Below, in pieces: positions 48,685 to 58,900 of a stretch of DNA of 64,000 nucleotides. The first letter of the stretch is position 1; each line of letters begins with the position of its first letter. This stretch comes from Siphonodentalium dalli. Its lineage: Eukaryota > Mollusca > Scaphopoda > Gadilida > Siphonodentaliidae. The DNA is taken from the NCBI GenBank assembly GCA_032622095.1, contig CP136064.1:49236073-49300072 (forward strand), in the 5' to 3' direction. A model generated the notes under the pieces. It did not search any database. It was not told the DNA's origin and saw only the letters and a program-made list of their open reading frames with translations. The position numbers and the translations under genes are program-made.

Positions 48685-48714
48685 TATGCCATGCTTGGTG
48701 TTGCACTTATTCTT

Positions 48715-49520
48715 TATCACCCAGATGTAATGCAAAGGTTATCTGCCAGCCTTGTGATTATAATTTGCCTCTGCAGTGTTGATGGGATTAACATCTTAGC
48801 CCTATGATTATACTTTATATGTCAGATGTAATATGAATGTTAACTGTTGGCCTTTTGATTAGAGTGTAACTTAGTACTAAAGTGTTAATAGCCAGTTTGT
48901 GATTATAGTTTGCCACCCTGCCGTAAGGCAGGGTTAATCACTGGCCTTGTAGTTATAGTTGCCACCCAGCAGTATGGCCATGTTAACAGTTGGCCTTTTA
49001 ATTATAGTTTGCCACCCTGTACATGTAGTACGGCAGGGTTAGCCACTGGCATTGTGATTATAGTTTGCCACCCAACAGTAAGGACGGGGTTAACAGCTGG
49101 CCTTGTGATTATAGTTTGCCACCCAACAGTAAGGACAGGGTTAACAGCTGGCCTTGTGATTATAGTTTATCACCCAGCAGTAAGGACAGTGTTAATAGCT
49201 GGCCTTGTGATTATCGTTTGCCACCCAGTTGTAAGGTCAGGGTTAATCACCGGCCTTGCAATTTTATAGTTTGCCACCCAGCAGTAAGGACAGGGTTAAC
49301 AGCCGGCCTTGTGATTATCGTTTGCCATCCAGTTGTAAGGTCAAGGTTAATCACCGGCCTTGCAATTATAGTTTGCCACCCAGCAGTAAGGACAGGGTTA
49401 ACAGCCGGCCTTGTGATTATCGTTTGCCATCCAGTTGTAAGGTCAGGGTTAATCACCGGCCTTGTAATTATAGCAGTAAGGACAGGGTTAACAGCTGGCC
49501 TTGTGATTATACCTTGTTAC
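48715..49520 (+). repeat. 51-bp minisatellite
   Basis: About fifteen units of a 51-bp consensus: GTGATTATAGTTTGCCACCC, AGCAGTAAGGACAGGGTTAA, CAGCTGGCCTT. The best-preserved units lie between 49050 and 49510. Because 51 is a multiple of three, several frames stay open on both strands (up to 160 codons with a 17-residue repeat such as PPSSKDRVNSWPCDYSL). I consider these non-coding. Confidence 0.9.
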
Positions 49521-49874
49521 CCAGATAGCTATATTTGCCTTCCATGATTTACATGTTATTAAGTCGTTTGTTTCTAGAATCCACAAAGAAGTTGCTTGTC
49601 GTTGACACTTGTGTCTTTATTTGTATGGGTGCCACACCTAGCATGCGTTATCACCGACACTGTTTTCTGTCATCGCTGCTGTCTCGTTACTGCAGGATGT
49701 CATACATGTAAGTTCCTTGGATTCTTGCTACATGTAATCTACTTTATTTGTTCTGGATTGTTGATTTTTCTTGACTTCTGGCTGCTTCTGGTACTTAGGT
49801 GTTTGTGATTGCTCGAGGTATGATTAGTTACCTATATTGATGCTATACCTCCTTGGTAGCCAAGCCTGTAAATA

Positions 49875-50265
49875 GTCTGTCTGTCATTTGCAGAGGGTTA
49901 ATTTAGTGATGCTATTCTACAAGGTGGGCCACCCTCTGGGACATCATTCTGCTTAGGCCTCAAATGCTATGGGGAAACTTGGGATCAGATTGAACTTCCC
50001 CAGTTGAAGTTGGTGATGTTCACCCATTAGTCACCTCGATTATGCAAGTTATCTTCTTCAAATTAGGGGATAAAGAAATTTCCCAGAAGGGAATCAGTAA
50101 CTAAAAAAATGCAAATTTGAGACTATAAAAACTTCCCAGAAGATGAGGCCTAACCAGAATGAGGTCTCCAGAGGGTGAATTTGGTGATGCTAGCCTGCTG
50201 TGTGGGAAATTCACCCTCTGGAGACCTCATTCTACAAATGACGGAAACAGTATTTGCAGGCTTGT
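49875..50265. repeat. Double-hairpin 'AGAGGGTGAATTTAG' element, diverged
   Basis: Left TCTGTCATTTGCAGAGGGTT, right ATTCTACAAATGACGGAAAC. Part of the left hairpin is deleted. Confidence 0.65.
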
Positions 50266-50483
50266 TGGCATCAGGTGGTTTGATGGCACGTTATGTTCAC
50301 TTAGTGTCAAAATTTGAAGATATCAGCACTAATATACAGGGCCTGGAACATCACTAACGTAATATCTAAACCTTCCCTTCAGACATTCAGATACGTGTAG
50401 CTGCTATCTAGATTTGTGCAGTGGATGAGCTAGATATTTGTTGCAGGAATTATTGTACTTATGAGTGAAAGAGACTATGTGCA

Positions 50484-50581
50484 TTAACCCTTTGAGTGCC
50501 AGGGGCCGATCTCATCGGCCCTAAACCTACACAATAAGTCTGTTAAAGAATATAATAAAATATATTAAAATTGTAAAAAAC

Positions 50582-50619
<38 letters not shown>

Positions 50620-50739
50620 GCCAATGCATTCTCTTATATATGCGAGGCGACCTATGGTCGACTCGCATATATAAGAGAATGCATTGGCACAGGGTATATG
50701 GGTTGATACAAAAATCGGACCTGGCACTCAAAGGGTTAT
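50484..50739. repeat. TTAA-type MITE carrying the shared hairpin core
   Basis: Termini TTAACCCTTTGAGTGCCAGG and CCTGGCACTCAAAGGGTTAT; a GGCCGATCTCATCGGCC palindrome near the left end; a ~28-base A-run (50586-50613); then a perfect 27-bp-arm hairpin (50620-50646 / 50662-50688), the same module as at 5133-5201 and 6450-6518. The terminal sequence differs from the family at 2545-2790 although the hairpin core is the same. Confidence 0.8.
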
Positions 50740-50817
50740 ATAACATGGATAACATTCAAATCACACCAACTACATGAAATTTACCCAGCTTGGATATCAA
50801 AATACCTATTACAACCA

Positions 50818-51615
50818 AGCCTGAGTTTAGTGTGCCTGTCATTTGCAGAATTAGGACCCCAGAGTAGGCCCCCCCCCCTTTTCGTATGCCGTATTCCATG
50901 CCCTGTTATGAGGTACGCCGTATTCCGGCCCCTCTGTTAGGAGGTATTCGGTATTCCAAAAATACCGGTATTCGTACGCCGACCTTCAAAAAAACATATT
51001 ATCTGAACATTTCCCTTAGTAAATCAAACTAATTCTGAAATTAAAATTGTTCTCGTCTGATTCATTTTCATGAACACCCCTCCAGTTGAATAATATACTA
51101 TTCCAATGTATACTTTTATTACTTTTAGATCATTTTATCATCAATAAATTATCTTATCTGATCTTAACTGGTACTCAGTATTCCATATGGCTGTTAACTG
51201 GTATTCCGTATTCCAGGGGGGGTGGGGGGCCTACCAGAGGGTGAATTTAGTCACTCTATCCCGCATAGTGGGCTAGCATCACCAAATTCACCCTCTTGGG
51301 ACTTCATTCTGCATGGCTTCATATGCTGTGGGAGACAGAGGTTCCCAAATGGTGAATATTGTGATTTACACTTTATATGCAATGTGTCGTCTGCCAATTT
51401 GGGATATAGAGAAACTAAACTAAAAAAGAAATAGAATCTGTGAAGAACGTTCTAAAGAAATTTGATAATAAAGAAACTTTCCAAAGAAGATGAGGAAGCA
51501 GAATGAGGTTCCCAGAGGGTGAATTTAGTGATGCGTGTCCGCTATGTGGGTTAGCGTCACTAAATTCACCCTCTGGGGGCCAAATTCTGCAAATGACATG
51601 CACACAAAACTCAGG
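50818..51615. repeat. Double-hairpin element with nested insertion
   Basis: Ends GAGTTTAGTGTGCCTGTCAT and ATGACATGCACACAAAACTC. The left hairpin is interrupted by the insertion at 50865-51233. Confidence 0.75.
50865..51233. mobile_element. 369-bp nested insertion with TAGGCCCCC ends
   Basis: Starts TAGGCCCCCCCCCC and ends GGGGTGGGGGGCCTA. It is flanked by CCAGAG on both sides (50859-50864 and 51234-51239), a probable 6-bp target duplication. The interior repeats CCGTATTCC/GGTATTCGGTATTCC. It contains a degraded piece of the 51657-51902 family. No coding sequence. Confidence 0.7.
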
Positions 51616-51656
51616 CTTGCATGGGCAACAAAATTGAAGTTCTGTGAACCTTGGTA

Positions 51657-51902
51657 TTATCCCTTTCTTTACTAAATACTCATTGACGAGTAGTTCTCCT
51701 TAGGAAATGTTCAGATAGATCGTTTGTTTATTATCTGAACATTCCCTCCAAAGAAGATGAATCCTTTGGCCCTTGTATTAAGTTTTCGTCTTACCGTCAT
51801 CTGCTAATTTATTCTGAACACCCCTCCAAATGAATAATGGACCATTCGAGTATTGATTTTCATAACTGAATGGAAGAATCCATTTAGTATAGAAAGGGTT
51901 AA
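51657..51902. repeat. TTAA-type MITE (CCCTTTCTTTACTAAAT family)
   Basis: TTATCCCTTTCTTTACTAAA ... TTTAGTATAGAAAGGGTTAA, with internal GGAAATGTTCAGATA and TATCTGAACATTCCC inverted. Related copies: 1926-2000 (piece), 42826-42960, 43564-43655 and 63682-63940. It ends about 150 bases before the exon containing the CLIC frame. Confidence 0.75.
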
Positions 51903-52028
51903 CTTAGTACTCAAAACAACGGGATAACGACCAACTCAGCCTTATTATTACCAGTCTGAATCTTTCTCAAATAAAAGTTGTTGTGTTTAATTTGAGCAAA
52001 TAAAGTATTTTAAAAGCCTTCTGACTTG

Positions 52029-52055
52029 GTTTTTTTCTTTCTCCATTCTTTTCCA
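52029..52055 (+). other. Splice acceptor before the CLIC coding exon
   Basis: A strong polypyrimidine tract (GGTTTTTTTCTTTCTCC, then ATTCTTTTCCAG) ends in AG at 52054-52055, 85 bases before the chosen ATG. It implies that the coding frame sits in a downstream exon and that a 5' exon lies to the left; I could not identify that exon. Confidence 0.55.
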
Positions 52056-52139
52056 GGACCTGGAATTAGGGATCTGAAAAGATAACTTACAATTTACACC
52101 TTGCCCTGTGCTTTGAATTTTATACATCAACAATACAAG

Positions 52140-52880
52140 ATGAGCAGTAGCGGCCCATCTAACCATGTTCACCTGTACGTAAAGGCTGGCAAGGATGGAG
52201 AAAGATATGGGGCGTGTCCCTGGTGTCAGCGCTTCTATATGGTTCTCGACCTCAAGGCAAAACACGGCGACCTCACATACGAAGTCATAACCATCAACCT
52301 AGCAAGACCACCTCTGGAATTTAAAAACATGAGAACTAAACGCCTGCCTGTGCTTAGGCATGGTGATGAGGTGTTAGCCGATAATGATGAAATTGTTCAG
52401 TACATCGATGAGCACTTCCCACACCCAGATCTTAGATATGGAAATGCGAAAGCGCATTCCGTCTGTCTGGATATATTCTCTAAGTTCTCGTTCTACATCA
52501 AGCAAGTTAGCGCGAAACCTGATAATTTATTGAAGGAGCTGCAAAATATTAACGATTTTCTCGCTCATTCCGGGAAGAAGTATCTCTGCGGAGATGTGAT
52601 TACGCATCTCGATTGCTTAATGCTTCCAAAGCTCCAGCATATTCGAGTTGCGTCAAATGCATTTAAGGATTTTGATATTCCATCAAGGATGAGGGGGTTG
52701 TGGCGTTACCTGGAGCAGGCCTATCATAGTGAGACATTCAGAAAAACATGCCCGTGCGATCAGGAAATAGTTTATCACTGGAGTGAGAAGCATGAAACGC
52801 CACCATTATCGGGAGAGAAACAGAGGCATTACAGCATAGATACGGAACCAAGTTACATGTATGATGTTCCTAGTGCTTAA
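52140..52880 (+). CDS. CLIC: Chloride intracellular channel (CLIC/EXC-4) family protein
   Basis: 246 codons, ATG at 52140 in good context (acaagATGA) and TAA at 52878. CLIC proteins are GST-fold proteins that exist in soluble form with glutaredoxin-like activity and can insert into membranes; in worms and flies (EXC-4, Clic) they act in tubular epithelia. Residues 11-25 (HLYVKAGKDGERYGA) lead into a CPWC motif at 26-29, the redox/glutathione site. The cis-proline lies in RLPVL (P70). An all-helical C-terminal domain contains YLCGDVITHLDCLMLPKLQH (148-167) and RGLWRYLEQAY, close to insect Clic. Vertebrate CLICs have CPFS; a second cysteine is common in invertebrates. The frame extends 13 codons upstream without another ATG. 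In most animals this gene has several coding introns; here none interrupts the frame, so a retrocopy or intron loss is possible. A tail of about 30 Ser/Tyr/Pro-rich residues follows the GST fold. Confidence 0.93.
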   Translation: MSSSGPSNHVHLYVKAGKDGERYGACPWCQRFYMVLDLKAKHGDLTYEVITINLARPPLEFKNMRTKRLPVLRHGDEVLADNDEIVQYIDEHFPHPDLRYGNAKAHSVCLDIFSKFSFYIKQVSAKPDNLLKELQNINDFLAHSGKKYLCGDVITHLDCLMLPKLQHIRVASNAFKDFDIPSRMRGLWRYLEQAYHSETFRKTCPCDQEIVYHWSEKHETPPLSGEKQRHYSIDTEPSYMYDVPSA

Positions 52881-52898
52881 GCTCACATTCTATTGATA

Positions 52899-53113
52899 CA
52901 GTAAATCCCTAAATAATCAACTCCTTCAACCACAGCAGAATTATGGGTAACTTTTCAGAATTTAGTCTGAAATATGGCTTGTTGCCATTCATCTGAAAGC
53001 TCTCCCCGAGAGCTTTCCGATGAATGGCAACAAGCCATATTTCCGACTAAATCCTGAAAAGTTACCCATAATTCTGCTGTGGTTAAAGGAGTCGATTATT
53101 TAGGGCATTACTG
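52899..53113. repeat. Mariner-type hairpin MITE in the CLIC 3' region (215 bp)
   Basis: Flanked by TA (52897-52898 and 53114-53115). Ends CAGTAAATCCCTAAATAATC and GATTATTTAGGGCATTACTG; arms of about 105 bp meet at CTCTCCCCGAGAG. It starts 18 bases after the CLIC stop codon, so the 3' untranslated region would fold into a long near-perfect hairpin. Confidence 0.88.
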
Positions 53114-53769
53114 TATTATGAGCAGAACTCAAATAGACATTGATTTTTAGATAACATTTGAGAGTTGTGTTATAAAAGATGAAGAAGATATCCATGCAGG
53201 GTTTATATAACTAAATATGAATTAATTTTTATTGGGAATGGCAAATATGGATTTATATATAGTGTTTATGCATCAATTGAATATCTTTAAATTTTGCTGT
53301 TACAATATTGGTGAATATGTGAATCCTCAATTTTCTTTATAGACAGCCAAACCAAACTGACCAACAGAATTTCACACAGATATATTCTTTTTGCAACTTT
53401 AGTACTTACAAGTTTTGTGACTAATATTTAATATTGGATTTCATTTTTGTCCTACTGGTATCGATCTTGTCTTTGCACTTTACACATATACATGGAATTT
53501 TGCACTATTTTACATTAATTCTAAGAAATCATTTGTAATAGAGTCCAATACTGCAACATACTGGTTATCACACTAGTCACTATAGAAACTCTCGCGTTTC
53601 TTTGTGAAAATGTACCCATGTTCCTAAAATTGTGATAAAGTTACCCAGGTACATGTACAGGGAAAATTGTGCTAAAGTTATCCAGGTAGAGGAAAATTGT
53701 GGTAAATGTACGCAGCTTTATCAGAACTTGTGTAGTATAAATCTCATGTTCATTTTAAATGGCTTCCTG

Positions 53770-54075
53770 TGGTAATAATTTTTTGTATTTTTGTATGCCT
53801 GTTTTGTTCATCCGTCCATTTGCTTTTTGTCTCTGGATGATAACTTTAGGTAGTCTCCACTGAATGAAATGACATTTGGTATGTGGGTTTACTTGCGCAA
53901 AATACAGGTCAGGTTCTAATTTTGGTTCCGCTCGCCAATTTTCACCAGAGTTATGGCCCTTTTTTCCGGGGGAAAATTCTAGCCCATAATACAGGTCAAG
54001 TTCAAATTTGGGTTCCGCCCGCCAATTTTCACCAGTGTTATGGCCCTTTGTTGGAATAACCACGGGGTATTTTGC
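53770..54075. repeat. 'gggccataactc' type dispersed repeat
   Basis: Two units with ATACAGGTCA(A/G)GTTC, TTTGGGTTCCGCCCGCCAAT and TTTCACCAG(A/T)GTTATGGCCC. Same family as 5900-6420, opposite relative orientation of some units. It falls inside the presumed CLIC 3' untranslated region. Confidence 0.65.
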
Positions 54076-54263
54076 CATGCTCTTGTTACAAATTTGTGGT
54101 CGATGAGTACAAGCTCTTGGAAAACCTGAAAAGTATCGATGTATACAGATACACAGTGTGCAAAAGAGGAAGATTGAACCAGGGTATTTTTATCAGATTG
54201 TTCCACAAGACCATAACATGAATAACATTATCACAATTTTAAGATCCTGGTTATATTTAGCAC

Positions 54264-54269
54264 AATAAA
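54264..54269 (+). terminator. Candidate polyadenylation signal AATAAA for CLIC
   Basis: First AATAAA I found downstream of the CLIC stop, giving a 3' untranslated region of about 1.4 kb. A second lies near 54717. Not confirmed by transcript data. Confidence 0.3.
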
Positions 54270-54818
54270 ATATGGGTTATCTTCTTCACCCCAGGGTCTA
54301 CCAAAGTATCATAAAATCTATTATTTGCTACACAGTACTGTGGTACTGATAAGGTTTCCAGCATGGAATTTATGAGATCTATGTGTGCCAAGACTTTATC
54401 AATTATCTGACAGCATGAAAATGAACAGTAGTGGTGGCTAATATTACTCCAGGAAATTAAATCCTGATTAGCTTTAATCCTAGCACTTATTCATTATTGT
54501 TGTGCGTCATGGATTGAAATAGGGTGAAAATATATCTTATATTATATACTGATGATCAGGAAAAGTTCACTCTAGTAATTGAAATTATTTCCTGGCTATT
54601 CAGATTTATGTGGAAATTAGGAAAGCAGATACCGATAATCTTAGATATGGATTGAATATACTGAATCAGGGAGTACTTCTTGTCCCAAACCAGTTATTTT
54701 ATACACCATGCCCTAAATAAAATTCAGGTTAAAAACAAAATTGTTGTGAACCCTGAATGAACATTTAATCTCAAAGATTTTATGGTTTTAAACTCTAAGA
54801 GTATGCAGCATCAGGGAT

Positions 54819-55226
54819 GTGGCTAGAGAGTCTCCATTGGGGGAGGGGGTGTCCAAATTGCATCCCCCCTTTTTAGCGAGTCCAAATACACAGATTTGCA
54901 GAATTCCATTTGCACCTTCCCTTAGGTTGGAACTTTCCATCTGGTACCTCAAGCTTTCCAGAATGACACCACCCTAAGGTTGGAAATGTTCAAATGATGG
55001 CCATTTCAGACGAAAAGTTTTAACAAAAGCATGCCAAAAGTAAATAAAGCAACAAGTCCTCCACTAATTAATTTTGGAAAATCAAACAATGAGAACCATT
55101 TCAACCTTTGATGTGAAAATTTCCAACTAAATGTTGTGTCAGACATGAAATTCCAACTGTTGAATTTTTAATAAAATTTGGGGGGATGGTTAGACACCCA
55201 CCTGCCCCTAACCCATCCTGTTGCCA
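54819..55226. mobile_element. Degraded hAT-type element
   Basis: CAGGGATGTGGCTAGAGAG near the left and GTTGCCACGTCCCCAG near the right resemble the termini of 25120-25997. The interior has AAGGTTGGAAATGTT, CCAACTAAATGTTG and CCAACTGTTGAA repeats. The right end is duplicated in tandem (CCACGTCCCCAG twice, 55222-55280). No clean target duplication. Confidence 0.55.
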
Positions 55227-55919
55227 CGTCCCCAGAGCACACCACCTGCCCCCTAACCCACCCTGGTGCCACGTCCCCAGTGCACATGTGGATTATGTTT
55301 TGGACAGGATGATAACGCCCACTAGCTTTATTGTTGTTGATGAATCATGTAATATGTATTGCCTGAATTCTACAATTGCATCACTCAACTCTTTTATACT
55401 ATAGATTGCCAATACTATGGAATTTGTTCTTGTTGTACTTGAGTGTACTTTGCTGCTAATGAAATGTCAGAATTGCTTAGTGATAACTATACCATTGACG
55501 CAATAGTTGGTGCTGCTTCTATGTGATCTTATGCATATGATCTTTATGGTTTTTGATTGTTTTTTTTACTTTCTGTCAGGTTTATTCATATCCAATATAA
55601 TTATGAATTCGATAAAATTTATATTTAGTTCACAATCATGTTCAATTAAGTAATGAATGCATGATAGTTTAGTATGCATTAATCTTAACCTCAAAGAAAC
55701 TCTTTATTCTACATACATACTGTATGTTTATCTACCAGTATAGTCAAAATTTTGATACTGTGGATACACACCAATGTTACATGTATGTTTCTACCATGAT
55801 GTAAAAAATATAGCTAAAACAGTCATAGAGTAAAGGGCTTCAAAATGCACTTTTAGTGAAACATGGGTTGAAAATGGTGATCTCAAAAAAGATTAAATTA
55901 AACGATATGGCTCAATCGA

Positions 55920-58900
55920 ACCCCAAATTTTTTTATACATAGTCCAGGCGCTTGGTGTTAGAATTGCACAAATTATGATAAAAGCATGAAACTTGGCACA
56001 TAAGTTCCTTAGGTCATACTGATCATTTTCAGATATTGACCCCATCAAGATTTGGCCCCGCTTAGCAACGGTTGCTAGGCAACTACCCGAAAGTATAAAA
56101 TGCTCATATAAGGATGGATTACAGTATTTCATTCAACGTTAGTTCTTGTGGATTGCATATTTGAGTTTTATTTGTGACATAGGATCAATTACAAAGACTT
56201 GTGACCTTGTTTCCTATCATAATGACCATAACAACCGTTGCTATGCAGCTACCCAGACAGTAAATTGTATATTTGGCACTCTTCTCTGACATTTTGGTAC
56301 CAGAATTGGTGGTAGATTAGTCTGAAATACATTTTATATACGCTAATACACCACACAGTGTATATTATATAGGGAGGGATAGTTGCTATGGTTGGAAGGT
56401 GTCATTGCGACCATTCTTAAGAGACCAACCCATATTATTTTTAAATTTCAAAAGCATCAATGACTATAATGCAAGTTGTGGCTGATAAACAAAATTGACC
56501 ATTCTATCTTATATACATTGAATGCTAACATTTCTGACGCACCTTTATTAATTGTTACTATTTTATCGAGATGGGACTCTCCTTAGAAAGGGTTGCTAGG
56601 CATCTACTCGAAATAATAAAATGTCTCTATGGGGATGATTTACCGCATTTAATTGAACTGTAGTAGTTGTTAATTACATATTGGAGGTTTAGTTGTGACA
56701 TATTATGACATACAATGGTGTGTGACATCAATTTATATCATGTTGTCCATAACAACCATTACTATGCAGCTACACTTTTTTTCTCAGTGACATTTTGAGG
56801 CCTTCTCGGTGATGTTTCGGGGCTAAACTGCACAACAAGTTAGTCTACAGGACCTTTAACGTGTGCCCACACATTATGAAGTGTATATTGTATAACTGAT
56901 ACAGAATTACTAAGGATAGCAGGTGGTAATCGGACCATTGCTAGGGGCTCACCCTCCAATTTATTATAAATCTTCACTGGTCATAACACTTTGTAAATTA
57001 CTAAATGCCTGGCAGAAATACTTAACACTATGTGTACTACCATGGAATCGATAGTTATCTGGTTTTCATCGCACCGACATTCATTGTCTCTTTAGCAATG
57101 TTTGCTAGGTAACTACAACCCAGTAAAATAATCCAATTGACAATCTGTGGTCATGTTTACAAACTTACGAATATTTGAGGTAAAATACATTTTTTTTAGC
57201 TGATTCCAATGAAGATGATTGGTCTCAAAATTATGAATGCCTGATGGGTCATGACATGACCAAAGAATGAGCGTGTATACATATTGGTCACACCCATATA
57301 GCCACTCAAGGTATACATATACACCCCACTCCTGACCAGAGTCACTCCATGTGTACATAGTATAACATCAATGGCCACAAAACCTTTTGATACCCTGCAA
57401 ACCGGCCATTCATACACTCCAGGCTTTAATATGCACCTCACCCATGACAAGCATACACCACATGTATGACCATACAGTCACTCTCTGTATACCTATTCAC
57501 TCCACCGTTGGCCATAGTCACTCCATGTATACACATTCGCCACACCATCACCATATGGCCACTCAAGATATACATACTAGTATACACCAAACCCATAATC
57601 ATAGAGTCACTCCATTGTCTCCAAGTATACATAATACACCCCACCAATGGCCATACAGCCTTTCTATATTGAACAATGCCCCGTACACTTGACCATACAC
57701 TCCAGGCTTGAATATACACCTCACCCATGGTAATCATACACCACATTTATGACCATACAGTCACTCCTTGCATACCTATTCACTCCACCATTGGCCATAT
57801 GGTCACTCCCTGTATACGTAGTCGCCACACCCTTGGCCATATAGCCACTCAAGATATAATTTACTCCAAGTATGCATATGCACCCCACCAATGGCCATAC
57901 AGCCTTCTATATATACCAATAGCCCGCACACTCGGCCATTCACACACTCCAGGCTTGAATATACACATCACCATGGAAATGATACACCAAATGTATTATC
58001 ATACAGTCACTCCTTGTATACCTATTCACTCCACCATTGGTCAAAGGTCACTCACTCCCTGTATACCTAGTCACCACAGCCATATAGCCACTCAATATAT
58101 ACATATACACCACTCCCATAACCAATTGAGTCACTGCAAGTATATATATGCATCCTACCAATGGCCATACAGCCCTTCTATATATACCATGACCACGAAC
58201 ACTCGGCCGTTCATACACTCCAGGCTTGAATATACACCTCACCCATGACAATCATACACCAAATGTATTACCATGCATGCAGTCATTCCGTGTATACCTA
58301 TTCACTATACCATTTGGCCATACGGTCACTCCCTGTACACCTATTCGCCACACCCATGGCGATACAGCCCGTCAATATATTCTTATACCATGTACACACG
58401 ACCATTTATGCACTCCAGACTTGGATATACACCTCACCCATGATAATTCAGCCACACACTGTATACTTATACACCACATTTGTGACCACACAGTCACACC
58501 TTGTATACATATCCACTCCACCATTGGCCCTATGGTCACTCCCTGTATACCTATTTGTCATATACATGGCAATATAGCCACTCACAATATTCATATACAC
58601 CCCGCACTTGACCATAGCTTCACTCCATGTATACATATACACCCTAACATTGGATGTATATACCAATACCCTTCACACATGGCCATTTGTACACTCCATA
58701 CTTGCATATACACATCAGTGACATCACCCATGACAATTCAGCCACTCGCTGTATACTAATAAACACCATCCATGAGCATACATCTACTCCCTGTATACAT
58801 ATACACACACCTATGACAATATATCAGCAACAGAAAATAATCATATACATGCATATACATCCATACCACAATGGAACTTCATATGTACTCATACGCCAGC

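Noticed and set aside
49065-49547. 160-codon frame with 17-residue repeats
   Set aside because: It is a by-product of a 51-bp minisatellite that keeps several frames open on both strands; no consistent start, splice or domain evidence.
51987-52265. 92-codon minus-strand frame
   Set aside because: Antisense shadow of the CLIC coding exon.
58226-58759. 177-codon His/Thr-rich frame
   Set aside because: It lies entirely in the ~42-bp tandem array; overlapping equally long frames exist in other phases.
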